Shown here: positions 22,522 through 31,335 of the stretch, piece after piece | How positions within the stretch are numbered: the stretch's first letter is position 1 | How the letters are laid out: each line of letters starts with the position of its first letter | Notes under the pieces: model-generated | What the model was told of the DNA's origin: nothing | Seen by the model: only the letters and a program-made list of their open reading frames with translations | The model's database searches: none | Origin: Bacteroidota bacterium | GTDB lineage: Bacteria > Bacteroidota > Bacteroidia > Chitinophagales > Chitinophagaceae | Direction: 5' to 3' | Assembly (NCBI GenBank): GCA_013288945.1 | Contig: JABDAZ010000005.1 | Coordinates: 1 to 64,000, forward strand | Length of the DNA stretch: 64,000 bases | Translations under genes and position numbers: made by a program

Positions 22522-24558
22522 TTATAGATATTCTTCAAAATTTTGTTTGCTGTCTAAATATTCCACCTGCTTTTCAAGCAAGCTTTTTTCTTCACGCTTC
22601 AAATCTTTATGTTCACGGTTTGCATTTATTTTTCTTGCATGGCCTAAATGTTTTGCATCCTGCAAGCGCTCTTTTTGCTGGCCGTTTTGTGTGAACATTA
22701 ATTTTATCCTGGTCTCGTTTTCATCAGTCATAGAAAGCGGCGTGCTGCGCATAATGTCTTCAACAAGTGCTGCATCTCTTGCGTAAGTATCAATGATTTC
22801 TTCTTTGCGGTTTTTGTTGAACTGGTTGATTTTTGCGACATAATCTGTATCGCCCTCGTTGCGGTTCATGAAGCCCATGCCAACAGTTTTTGTCTGGTCA
22901 AGTAAGAAACTACACTTCCCGTCTTCACTTGTGGCAACAATTTTTTCGAGGTTATCAGGGAGGTAAGTAACACGCCATTTGAGATGTTGTAGGGCGCGGA
23001 ATTCTGGTTCAAATGAATCGTAAATCAATTTCTCACCTTCAATAGTTGGAAGCAATCCACGACCTGTTATTGTGTTGAGGTAGCCGGTTGATTTTCCGTA
23101 AACATTTATCAGTTGTTTGGTATCAAGCAAAGCAGGTTTTAAATCAGGCGGCATAGTTACCCATGCTTCCATATATTCAATGCGTTTTACTTTTCTTTCG
23201 CATTCAATAACTTGTTTTATCTGCAATTCACACCCTTTTTTGTCGGGAAAACTGCGCTTTATCTTGTCTAAATACTCACTGTTTGGCTGGTTTTCTTTGC
23301 GTGAATTGATGTTAAAACCACTCCAATTGGGGTAATATTTGCAGTATTTTTTATTTAAATCCTTGAAAAAAGGTTCAATAACCTTTGATTTCGCGTTGCC
23401 AACTGCTGCTGGTGTAAAAAGATGTCCCATTGCTTCATAAAAGGGCGTGAGAGCCTTCATTCCGTAATGGTCGCTTTGTATCTGCCAAGGCCTGTAATTA
23501 TCGCCAAACAAGTCTTTAGCGTGTGCAATGGCATTGCGGCAAGCTGCACGGATAAGCTCCACGTTTTCTCTGTCACCGATTGCATAACCGAGCGGATAAT
23601 TATTCATTACATCCAGCACGATAACAGCCACCAACCGGTTATCAAATCCGTTTTCGTCCTGGTACAACAATTCTACAGTCCAGCCATCCAGTGTAACATA
23701 TTGCAAAGGGTGGTGCGGACGTTCGCGCACCACCTGCCTTGCGATAGTGCTGTTATAAATTCTTGTACCAGCACGACCAGGAGTTATAATATGTTTATTG
23801 GCATCAAGGATGTTTGAAATTGTTGCGCGGGAAAGCATCTGCCAGTCGTTCTTTTTGAATACCGGATTTACATTGATGGCTATTTCTTCCGGTGTGAAAT
23901 TCTGATGCAATGAGGCTGCTCGGCGAATCATGGCAATTTGCTTCGCAGCCACATCTGCATCAATTGTACCATCCATTGTCTTACCAACCTTCATGGAGTT
24001 GGAGTTGCCGAATTTTTTACTGACCAGGCATTCATAACCTTTCAGTTTATATTCTTTCACGCGCTCCCGCAAATTGCGTTCGCTGGAAGGCAACTCAACT
24101 TTAAAAACTTCAATAAGTTCACAAGTATTTTTCCAGAATTGTTCTAATGAAATATGAAGTTGTTTCTTCAGGATTAATTTATTGCTGAGCGTTTCAACAA
24201 TCATATTAAGCCAGCTCGCAGCGGTCGAATATTCCTGCACATAATTTCTCGGCTGTTTTGGAAGCCTCGAACCATTTTCCAATTCAAACTTTTCAAAGAA
24301 CTCTTCTGCTTTAAAATCTTTTCTGACTAACTTTTTAATCGGCTCTTTTACCACGTGCTCGTATGGATTGCCAAACTTTGCACGCACTAAAATTTTATAT
24401 TTATCCTGTAGCAGCTCGTAATTAATAAGTTTATACCGTGCATCAGCAGGGTCGGATATTTTTAAAGGTTCTTTCCATTCCTTCAAAGTGCGTTCGGGAA
24501 TGCCCAATGCATTGCACTCTTTAAATTCAAGGAATAACTGGTTTTCTACAATCTTCAT
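22522..24558 (-). CDS. MuA-like DDE transposase
   Basis: The 678-residue protein has an N-terminal DNA-binding portion (about 1-230, with helix-turn-helix segments such as GIPERTLKEW and TISNILDANKHI) and an RNase H-fold integrase core whose catalytic triad is visible: Asp291 in QYVTLDGWTV, Asp363 in IQSDHYGM and Glu395 in SKVIEPFFKDL. A beta-barrel-like region and a Lys/Glu-rich C-terminal tail follow, the part that contacts MuB in Mu. It cuts and joins the prophage ends during integration and replicative transposition. Length matches MuA (663). Confidence 0.93.
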   Translation of the reverse strand: MKIVENQLFLEFKECNALGIPERTLKEWKEPLKISDPADARYKLINYELLQDKYKILVRAKFGNPYEHVVKEPIKKLVRKDFKAEEFFEKFELENGSRLPKQPRNYVQEYSTAASWLNMIVETLSNKLILKKQLHISLEQFWKNTCELIEVFKVELPSSERNLRERVKEYKLKGYECLVSKKFGNSNSMKVGKTMDGTIDADVAAKQIAMIRRAASLHQNFTPEEIAINVNPVFKKNDWQMLSRATISNILDANKHIITPGRAGTRIYNSTIARQVVRERPHHPLQYVTLDGWTVELLYQDENGFDNRLVAVIVLDVMNNYPLGYAIGDRENVELIRAACRNAIAHAKDLFGDNYRPWQIQSDHYGMKALTPFYEAMGHLFTPAAVGNAKSKVIEPFFKDLNKKYCKYYPNWSGFNINSRKENQPNSEYLDKIKRSFPDKKGCELQIKQVIECERKVKRIEYMEAWVTMPPDLKPALLDTKQLINVYGKSTGYLNTITGRGLLPTIEGEKLIYDSFEPEFRALQHLKWRVTYLPDNLEKIVATSEDGKCSFLLDQTKTVGMGFMNRNEGDTDYVAKINQFNKNRKEEIIDTYARDAALVEDIMRSTPLSMTDENETRIKLMFTQNGQQKERLQDAKHLGHARKINANREHKDLKREEKSLLEKQVEYLDSKQNFEEYL

Positions 24559-24567
24559 GGTCTGGGT

Positions 24568-24801
24568 TTAGAATTTCACCGCCTTTTTTACGGCTTCTCT
24601 CAAGTTGTCAAAGCCGTCATTCATCAGCATATCCGCTACCTGTATTGTTTGCTCAAGGGGTGTTTCAATGGGTTTATTGAGCTTTTCTTTTTCTCTTACA
24701 TTGCGTACATGCCTTTCTGAGCAACCTACCACTTCGGCAATTATTTGACTTTTAAATATTTTTTTATGATGTTTCGTTTTCTTGCCGTACTTTTCGTTCA
24801 T
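24568..24801 (-). CDS. Ner-like small DNA-binding protein
   Basis: The 77-residue basic protein has a helix-turn-helix (KSQIIAEVVGCSERHVRNVRE) and sits first in the leftward early operon, opposite the repressor, the place of ner in Mu. Ner represses the early and repressor promoters as a Cro-like switch. Its ATG at 24,801 is 4 bp from an inverted repeat that may be an operator. Alternatively it is a terminase-like HTH protein, but position argues against that. Confidence 0.7.
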   Translation of the reverse strand: MNEKYGKKTKHHKKIFKSQIIAEVVGCSERHVRNVREKEKLNKPIETPLEQTIQVADMLMNDGFDNLREAVKKAVKF

Positions 24802-24804
24802 ATT

Positions 24805-24821
24805 GTGCCGAATTGTGGCAC
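24805..24821. promoter_or_regulatory. candidate immunity operator
   Basis: GTGCC and GGCAC form a dyad spaced by 7 bases, just upstream of the Ner-like start codon and in the 77-bp divergent gap to the repressor. Its place and symmetry suit a repressor or Ner binding site. AT-rich DNA next to it probably holds the early promoters, though I see no exact TAnnTTTG element. Confidence 0.45.
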
Positions 24822-24878
24822 TAAGATATTTAAAATTTCAATATTCCCAAACTTTATTTATTTATTTTTTCAATATTA

Positions 24879-25313
24879 ATGACTTCACTTTCAGATAAAC
24901 TAATTGCTGCGCGCAAACTATTGGAGCTTACGCAAAAAGAAGCTGCAATGCAGTCTGGTATTGCACAATCTGATATTAGCCAAATGGAAAACGGGTATAA
25001 AAAATTTATCCCGCTGGACTATATTAAATTTTTAAATAAAAAAGAGATTGATTTGAACCTTCTCTTCAATGAAGAGATAGAAGACGTGTTTTTTGCGACT
25101 GGTATTTTTGCAGAAATTGCCCCTAAAGTTGCCCCTATTGTTGCCCCTAATTCAGAAATTGAGACTTCAAATGACGGTAGGACTGGCTCGCGCAAAAAGA
25201 CCGGGACTGCCTCCGATTCGGTTGTAATCGATGCCAACACAATGGCCTATTTTAAAGCATTTCAGCGGGAATTGGCAGAATTAAAGGTTAGGCTGGCAAA
25301 AGCGGGACTATAG
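24879..25313 (+). CDS. cI-type phage repressor (XRE family)
   Basis: The 144-residue protein starts with an XRE helix-turn-helix domain (SLSDKLIAARKLLELTQKEAAMQSGIAQSDISQMENG), then an Ala/Pro/Val repeat (IAEIAPKVAPIVAPN), a charged linker and a C-terminal helix FQRELAELKVRLAKAG able to oligomerise. It is transcribed away from the early operon and is the outermost gene, as is Mu c. It would maintain lysogeny by blocking early promoters. No LexA-type peptidase domain is present, so induction is not by RecA-stimulated self-cleavage in the usual way. Confidence 0.85.
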   Translation: MTSLSDKLIAARKLLELTQKEAAMQSGIAQSDISQMENGYKKFIPLDYIKFLNKKEIDLNLLFNEEIEDVFFATGIFAEIAPKVAPIVAPNSEIETSNDGRTGSRKKTGTASDSVVIDANTMAYFKAFQRELAELKVRLAKAGL

Positions 25314-25494
25314 TCGTTTGAACGATTAATAAAAAGCTTTTAAATGGAACTTAAATTGGAGTTAATAGGATGAATCGTTTTGCGGCGAATTTTTGACTGT
25401 TTCACATGAAACCCTTTACAGACGTGCATTTTTCGCACTTTTTTTGTTTCTTTTATTCTTTATTAATAGGATGATTCGTTATAACCCCCATACA
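25314..25494. repeat. prophage left-end region with transposase-site-like repeats
   Basis: Two 20-bp direct repeats 101 bp apart, TTAATAGGATGAATCGTTTT (25,362) and a copy identical at 18 of 20 positions (25,463), lie between the repressor and the chromosome. A weaker inverted AACGATT is at 25,321. Repeated transposase-binding sites at the ends are a Mu hallmark. A 6-base-arm dyad GTTTCA/TGAAAC (about 25,400) lies between them. The outer end is placed at 25,494, where the reverse strand reads TGTATGGGGG. Confidence 0.55.
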
Positions 25495-25551
25495 TGATTA
25501 ATAGTTTATGATTTTTATAAAAAATTATTGTCTATCATTAATAGATAAATA

Positions 25552-27948
25552 TTATTCTGTTTTCAAACTTTTTACCGGGTTTGTAAATGCAGCTTTTATT
25601 GCATGAATGCTTACAGTAGCAACTGCCAATAAAATCGTTAATGATACAGCCAACAAATAAATTCCCCAACTCATTTCAGTTCGGTATGTAAAATCCTGCA
25701 ACCACTTTGTCATTGCGAGCCATGCAATTGGCACCGCTATTAATATGGCAATCAGCGATAATTTTATAAAATCTTTGGAAAGTGCGATTACAATATTGCC
25801 AACGGATGCACCGAGTACCTTGCGTATTCCGATTTCTTTAAAACGTTGTTGCGCAGTGTAAGATGATAAACCAAATAACCCGAGGCACGCAAGTACAATC
25901 GCAATGCCTGAAAATAAATTCATCACTTTGCCCAGGCGCAATTCTGCATCGTATAATTTATTGTAATCATCATCCATAAAATGATATTCAAATGGCATAG
26001 CAGGAACAAGGCTTTTCCATTTTGTTTCTAAAAAAGAAATGGTGTTTGAAAGATTATGGCCGCTTGTTTTTACAAGCAATTCCCTGTTCCAGTCATCAGG
26101 AAATAATACATAAGATTTTATAGGATCATGCAATGATTGAAAATGAAAATCTTTTACAACAGCTCCTACAAAACCCGGGCGCGAATCATCCAGAAACATT
26201 TTTTTACCAATCGCTTCCTGCGCTGTCCATCCAAGTTTTTTTGCGGCGGATTCATTTAAAACAAAATGATAAATTCTCCTGCTGTCATTAGTATCTGTTG
26301 CATCTTTATAATCCTGTTGCGTTAAATCGCTTCCCGCAATAATTTGAAAACCTACTGTTTTAATAAAATCTTCATCAATGGGATTTGCAAACACCGCAAT
26401 CTGTTGATTGGCGGGCATTTCAGCCGATCGCATATTATAACCGCCGCCACCTTCTACCGGAGATCTGTCGCAACTTGCAACGCTTATAATATTTGGATTT
26501 TCTTTAAACTGCAATTTGATTGCAGCCATATTTTTTTGCATTGCTTTTGTGATTGGCAACACAATTACATGATCCCTATCGTAACCCAAATTTTTATGCT
26601 GTATATAATACAATTGTTTTTGAATCATAAAAGTTGATACAATCAAAAACACAGAAATCGCAAATTGAAAAACGATTAATGATTTGCGCAACCATTGCCC
26701 GGAACTTGTATTTTTAAATGATCCTTTTAAAACTTTTACAGGTTGAAATTTTGTAAGCACCAACGCAGGATAACTGCCTGCAACAAAACTCACACAAACA
26801 ACTATTGCAAGGCAAAAAAGAATAAATGGCAATGAAAACAATGATTGCGCATGCAATTGTTTATCCGTAAGCTGGTTAAAAGATGGCAACAATAATGCTG
26901 ATGCGATCAAGCTCAATAACACAGCAACCAAGCACACAAAAAAAGATTCACCAATAAATTGCCAGAACAATTGTTTTTTATCAGCGCCAATAACTTTGCG
27001 GATGCCAACTTCTTTTGCACGTTCAATTGATCGTGCAGTACTAAGATTAATATAAGTAGAGCAAACAATTATTAATGTAAGCAATGCAACTGCAGCAAGA
27101 ATATAAATATAACTGCTGTTATTATTCGGTTCAAATCCGCCATACGGCGAGTGCAAATGAATTTCATCAAATGGTTCCAAATAAAAATTTACGGTTGCGC
27201 CTTTTCCCTGCATTTCTTTTTTCATAAATGCCGGAAGTTTTGCTTGCAATGAAGCAATTGAATTTTTATCTTTTAATAATAAATACGTGGTATAATTTGC
27301 ACCCCAATATGTTTCTTCATTTTTTTTATCAATACCAAATGATGCAAACGACGTGAGAAAATCAAATTTAATTTGAGAGTTTGTCGGGCAATCTTCCATC
27401 ACGCCTGTAACCTGGTAAGCGTTGCTGTCGCTTGCCAAATGAAGCGTTTTGCCAATCGCATTTTCATCACCAAAATATTTTTTCGCAGTTGATTCTGTAA
27501 CAACAATTGTATATGGCGCAGCCAAAATTTTATGAACGTCTCCCTGCAACAATTTAAAAGAAAACAAATCAAAAAAAGTTGAGTCCGCAAACATGAACCT
27601 TTTCTCATCAATATATTTATCATTATAATTCACCACTCTTTCGCGCAGCGCCATCCTGGTTGCAGATTCCACTTCAGGAAAATTTTTTTTCATCACCGGC
27701 GCCACACGCACACTTGTATAATTTCCTTTGTTCGATTCAGGGCTGCCATCGAAATTATATTCCATAATCACGCGCGCAATTCTTTTTCCGTTCTGTTCAA
27801 AATTGTCATAGCTCAGTTCATGTTTAATGTATAAAGCAATCAGCAAGCAACTCGTAAGCCCAATAGTTAAACCGAAAATATTAATAGCAGAAGAAGTTTT
27901 ATTCTTCCACAAATTGCGCAGCGAAATTTTAAAATAATTCTTAAACAC
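25552..27948 (-). CDS. ABC transporter permease, MacB/FtsX type (copy 1)
   Basis: The 798-residue protein has the two-module Bacteroidota layout: N-terminal helix (INIFGLTIGLTSCLLIALYI), periplasmic MacB-like core domain, three FtsX helices containing RAKEVGIRKVIGADK, a fifth helix near 425-445, a second periplasmic domain, and a final FtsX triplet with RFKEIGIRKVLGAS, ending NPVKSLKTE. Such permeases work with the shared ATPase and membrane-fusion protein in lipid, peptide or drug export, not transmembrane import. It is the last gene of the leftward cluster; the prophage lies 58 bp beyond its stop. Confidence 0.88.
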   Translation of the reverse strand: MFKNYFKISLRNLWKNKTSSAINIFGLTIGLTSCLLIALYIKHELSYDNFEQNGKRIARVIMEYNFDGSPESNKGNYTSVRVAPVMKKNFPEVESATRMALRERVVNYNDKYIDEKRFMFADSTFFDLFSFKLLQGDVHKILAAPYTIVVTESTAKKYFGDENAIGKTLHLASDSNAYQVTGVMEDCPTNSQIKFDFLTSFASFGIDKKNEETYWGANYTTYLLLKDKNSIASLQAKLPAFMKKEMQGKGATVNFYLEPFDEIHLHSPYGGFEPNNNSSYIYILAAVALLTLIIVCSTYINLSTARSIERAKEVGIRKVIGADKKQLFWQFIGESFFVCLVAVLLSLIASALLLPSFNQLTDKQLHAQSLFSLPFILFCLAIVVCVSFVAGSYPALVLTKFQPVKVLKGSFKNTSSGQWLRKSLIVFQFAISVFLIVSTFMIQKQLYYIQHKNLGYDRDHVIVLPITKAMQKNMAAIKLQFKENPNIISVASCDRSPVEGGGGYNMRSAEMPANQQIAVFANPIDEDFIKTVGFQIIAGSDLTQQDYKDATDTNDSRRIYHFVLNESAAKKLGWTAQEAIGKKMFLDDSRPGFVGAVVKDFHFQSLHDPIKSYVLFPDDWNRELLVKTSGHNLSNTISFLETKWKSLVPAMPFEYHFMDDDYNKLYDAELRLGKVMNLFSGIAIVLACLGLFGLSSYTAQQRFKEIGIRKVLGASVGNIVIALSKDFIKLSLIAILIAVPIAWLAMTKWLQDFTYRTEMSWGIYLLAVSLTILLAVATVSIHAIKAAFTNPVKSLKTE

Positions 27949-28285
27949 GGGAGAGATTTATGAGTTATGAATTATGAGTTATGAGTTTTTAATTAAACAC
28001 TTCAAAACAATTACATTAATTGTATTTCATTTTCACACTTCCACATTTTTATATTTTCACATTAATATATTGTCCGATCTATTAGTCCATTAATGATCTT
28101 CAGTTGCGTCGCACACTTGTACTTTTATTCTTTATTGATCTTTTGTCTGACCTAGGATTAATAGAATTAATAAAATTTTATTTATTTTTGTTCAACCCCG
28201 TTGGGGTTTGTATTAATGATATTTTCACATTTTCACATCTCCACATTTTCAAATCTTCACATTTTCAAATTTTCAAATTAATTAC
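27949..28285. other. spacer between permeases 1 and 2
   Basis: No gene is seen. The spacer contains heptad repeats (GAGTTAT/GAATTAT type) at 27,962-27,989, the 52-bp dispersed repeat at 28,071-28,122, a small hairpin AACCCC-GTT-GGGGTT at 28,194-28,208, and an octad tract of CATTTTCA-like units at about 28,218-28,275 beside the stop codon of permease 2. Confidence 0.6.
28071..28122 (-). repeat. 52-bp dispersed repeat, copy 1
   Basis: On the minus strand it reads from GTACAAGTGTGCGACGCAA through TCATTAATGG to GATCGGACA. It lies 123 bp ahead of the start codon of permease 1. No inverted partner is present in this spacer. Confidence 0.75.
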
Positions 28286-30685
28286 TCACTCGCTTCTCAA
28301 ACTCTTAACCGGGTTTGCAAGCGAGGCCTGCAGCGACTTGTAGCCAACCGTTAATGCGGCAACTATAAATGTTGCAACTATTGCCAGCACAAAAATGCCT
28401 GCGCTAATTGGAATGCGGTATTTAAAATCCTGCAAATATTTTGTCATTGCCCACCAGCCAAGTGGCGCTGCAATAAAAAATGCAATGATTAATAATCTCG
28501 AAAACTCTTTGCCAAACAGCCAGATAATACTCGATAAGTTTGCGCCCAAAACTTTACGCACACCGATTTCTTTCGTTTTGCGCACAGCCATAAAAGAAAC
28601 CAATCCATACAAACCAAGACAGCCAATAAATATTGCAATGCCTGCAAATGTTTCAATCAGTTTGAGCATGATATCATCAAGCTCATAAAATTTTGCAATG
28701 CGTTCATCCAAAAATTGCGAACTATAAACATATTGCGGATACGTATCATTCCATATTTTTTCGATGGCATTCAGTGTTGGTTTTATATCTGCAAGATTAA
28801 TTTTTACAGCACAGTTTTGATACTGGTGGAAGTTTGAAAAAATAGCAACCGGCGAAATATCTGTGCGGAAAGAATAATTGTAAAAATCTTTTACAACGCC
28901 AACAACAAGCGCATGCTTACCACCAATGGTAACAAATTTATTAACCATGTCTTGCGGCGATTTTAAATTCAGTTTGCGTACAAAAGTTTCGTTCACTAAA
29001 AATTCGCGCACTGTATCTGATTTATATAAATTTCTTCCGGCAACTATTTTTAAATCAAATGTTGGCACGTAGCTTTCATCTGCATCTTTTGCATTAACGC
29101 CCCATAGTTCTGGTTTAGGGCGGTTATCATACGTAATATCATTCACGTTATTTGATTGCGAAGCCGGCGCCTGCATACAAAAAGAAATTTTCTCCACGCC
29201 GGAAATGCCTGCCAGCCTGTCTCTCAGCGTTTGCATTTTTGAAAGCCCGACAGAATCATTTTGCGGAACAGGCAACATTACAATAGCATCTTTGCGAAAA
29301 CCAAGATCAGATTTTTTTGAAAAATTCATTTGCCCGGCAATTACAATTGTACCAATAATTAATATTTGTGAAATGGCAAATTGCGTTACAACCAACACTC
29401 TTCTTAATGAAAAACCACCAATACTTTTTTGTGATAATTTCCCCTTCAGCGCAGCTACTGGTTGAAAGCCCGACAACACCAATCCCGGATATGCGCCGGA
29501 TAAAAAAACTACAATAACAGCCGTTACAAGAATGAATATTAATAAGCCAATATTTGCAAACGGATTTATGCTTAATTGTGTTTTAAATAATCCATTTAAG
29601 TAAGGCAGCCCGATAAATGCAAAACCATACGCAACCAATATTGCAAACAAAGTTATTAATGCAGTCTCCGCAATAAATTGCCAGAACAACTGGAAACGCA
29701 TGCTGCCAAGCACTTTGCGTATGCCCACTTCTTTTGCGCGGTTAAGTGCTTGTGCAGTGGCGAGATTAATAAAATTTACACAAGCAGTTACAATTAAAAA
29801 AATGCCAACAAAAATTAATGCCCATAAATATTTTTTGTCTGCATATCCATCATAATCCGGATTAAAATGAATATCAGAAAGTGGTTGCATTTTAAAAAAA
29901 TTGCCATGAGGGCCGGCTGCATTTTCTTTATAATATTTTTTCTTCAATCCCGGAAAAGCAGCTTCCACTTGCTTTGCAGTTACGTTAGGTTTTAATAATA
30001 AAAAACAATGTGTTTCACTATTAATGCCGCCCCAATTATCGCTCGCTAAAAAATCGCTGAGTGTTTTTAAACTTTTATGAGATACATAAATTTCCTGCTT
30101 CCTGTCTGTATTTAATGGTATGTCTTTTAATATGCCGGTAATTTTAAAATCAGTTTTATTATCAACGCGAAAAACTTTTCCGATGGCATCTTCTGTTCCA
30201 AAATATTTCTTTGCAATTTTTTGAGTGACCAAAGCCGTGAACGGATCATTCAACGCAGTTTTTATATCGCCTTGCACAAGCGGGAAATTAAAAATATCAA
30301 AGAATTCCGGATCAACACATGTAAAACCATTTTCTTCCTGAAACTTTTTATTATCCGTTGATGCCGGAATCGAAATCAGTTCATCCCAAAAAGTAACAGC
30401 CTGTGCAGTTTTTTCTGCAAACGAATAATCATCGCGCATTGCTTTTGCAAATGGCGGCGGCGTGCCCGGCGTATAACTTACTTCATCGCTGTGCAACTCG
30501 GTAACCACGCGGTAAATCCTGTCTTTATTTTTATTAAAATTTTCATAACTCAAATGAAAAGACACCAGCGTAAATATCAAAATGCTGCTCGCAATACCAA
30601 GCGACAATCCAATAATATTAATAGCCGCATAAGATTTATTGCGCTTCAAATTTCTCCAGGCAATTTTGAAATAGTTTTTTATCAT
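28286..30685 (-). CDS. ABC transporter permease, MacB/FtsX type (copy 2)
   Basis: The 799-residue protein shares the two-FtsX-module plan with its neighbours: INIIGLSLGIASSILIFTLV helix, periplasmic domain with FDIFNFPLVQGD, RAKEVGIRKVLGSM in the first module and RKTKEIGVRKVLGAN in the second, ending NPVKSLRSE. The end motif is shared with copy 5, suggesting these two are the closer pair. The first bases after the start codon on the leader side are heptad repeats (30,691-30,732). Substrate unknown. Confidence 0.88.
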   Translation of the reverse strand: MIKNYFKIAWRNLKRNKSYAAINIIGLSLGIASSILIFTLVSFHLSYENFNKNKDRIYRVVTELHSDEVSYTPGTPPPFAKAMRDDYSFAEKTAQAVTFWDELISIPASTDNKKFQEENGFTCVDPEFFDIFNFPLVQGDIKTALNDPFTALVTQKIAKKYFGTEDAIGKVFRVDNKTDFKITGILKDIPLNTDRKQEIYVSHKSLKTLSDFLASDNWGGINSETHCFLLLKPNVTAKQVEAAFPGLKKKYYKENAAGPHGNFFKMQPLSDIHFNPDYDGYADKKYLWALIFVGIFLIVTACVNFINLATAQALNRAKEVGIRKVLGSMRFQLFWQFIAETALITLFAILVAYGFAFIGLPYLNGLFKTQLSINPFANIGLLIFILVTAVIVVFLSGAYPGLVLSGFQPVAALKGKLSQKSIGGFSLRRVLVVTQFAISQILIIGTIVIAGQMNFSKKSDLGFRKDAIVMLPVPQNDSVGLSKMQTLRDRLAGISGVEKISFCMQAPASQSNNVNDITYDNRPKPELWGVNAKDADESYVPTFDLKIVAGRNLYKSDTVREFLVNETFVRKLNLKSPQDMVNKFVTIGGKHALVVGVVKDFYNYSFRTDISPVAIFSNFHQYQNCAVKINLADIKPTLNAIEKIWNDTYPQYVYSSQFLDERIAKFYELDDIMLKLIETFAGIAIFIGCLGLYGLVSFMAVRKTKEIGVRKVLGANLSSIIWLFGKEFSRLLIIAFFIAAPLGWWAMTKYLQDFKYRIPISAGIFVLAIVATFIVAALTVGYKSLQASLANPVKSLRSE

Positions 30686-30781
30686 GGTTTGAAGTATGAA
30701 GGTTGAAGTATGAGTTATGAATTATGAGTTATAATTTTTTTGCAAAAAGTTTTTAGCTTTTAGCTATTGGCTTTAAATTTT

Positions 30782-30833
30782 TGTCCGAGCTTTTAGTTTA
30801 TTAATGATCTTCAGTTGCGTCGCACACTTGTAC
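30782..30833 (-). repeat. 52-bp dispersed repeat, copy 2
   Basis: The minus strand starts GTACAAGTGTGCGACGCAA and ends CTCGGACA. It lies 97 bp upstream of permease 2 and faces the inverted copy at 31,081. Confidence 0.75.
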
Positions 30834-31080
30834 ATTATTTCTTTACTCAACTTTTTTTCTGAACTGGGATTTATAGGATGATTGAGATTTTATTTTTTAT
30901 TAATCTGCGAATGTGCAGCTAAAAATTTTTATTGCAGACTAACAGGTTTTTTTAATCAAATTTCATTTTTCACATTTTCATATTTTTCACATTTTCACAT
31001 TTGATATTAATAACAACAGAGTCGCATAAAGAATATTAATGTTGCTTTTATAAAACCTTTTGTTCAATAAAGAACAAAAA

Positions 31081-31132
31081 GTACAAGAGTGCGACGCAAA
31101 TGAAGCTTAATAGTTATTCAATCGTTCGGCTC
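31081..31132 (+). repeat. 52-bp dispersed repeat, copy 2 inverted partner
   Basis: The plus strand starts GTACAAGAGTGCGACGCAA and ends CGTTCGGCTC. With copy 2 it forms a 351-bp inverted-repeat unit resembling a REPIN. Confidence 0.75.
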
Positions 31133-31335
31133 TAAAAAAGTTGACAGTTGACAGTTGACGGATGACTGTTGACGATGGTCGATGGCCGATGGCCGATCTA
31201 TGTTTGAAATTTCTGATTTAAATTTCTGCTTTATAATTTTTACTTTTTGTTTTTTACTTTTTGTTTTTTACTTTTTACTTATTCTCATTGAGCTATTTTC
31301 AAATTTTCAAATTTTCAAATTGCCAAATTTCCAAA

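Larger units (their letters stand above)
1..25494 (-). mobile_element. Mu-like transposable prophage (partial)
   Basis: The block combines a cI-type repressor, Ner-like regulator, DDE transposase and MuB-like ATPase with Mu-type head genes (gp27/28/29/F/G/36-like) and a contractile-tail sheath and tube, which defines a Mu-like myophage. The immunity region is at the high-coordinate end, so the phage left end lies just after the repressor. I place it near 25,494 because the reverse strand there starts TGTATGG, resembling the TG start of Mu ends. Any position from 25,314 to 25,551 is possible. Tape measure, baseplate, fibres, endolysin and the other end are outside the window. Confidence 0.9.
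30686..31335. other. 650-bp repeat-rich spacer between permeases 2 and 3
   Basis: No credible gene is seen. Contents in order: heptads GAAGTAT/GAGTTAT at 30,691-30,732; heptads TTTTAGC at 30,751-30,778; 52-bp repeat at 30,782-30,833; its inverted partner at 31,081-31,132; heptads GTTGACA/GATGACT/ATGGCCG at 31,140-31,195; heptads TTTTACT/TTTTGTT at 31,238-31,279; octads TTTTCAAA at about 31,300-31,335. The two 52-bp copies form long inverted arms 247 bp apart. Confidence 0.65.

Noticed and set aside
28194-28208. Hairpin AACCCC-GTT-GGGGTT as a terminator
   Set aside because: The stem is only 6 bp and neither side has a T-run, so it is listed only within its spacer.
31021-31045. GAGTCGCATAAAG as a further copy of the dispersed repeat
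   Set aside because: Only the short GTCGCA core is shared; the GTACAAG arm and spacing are absent.
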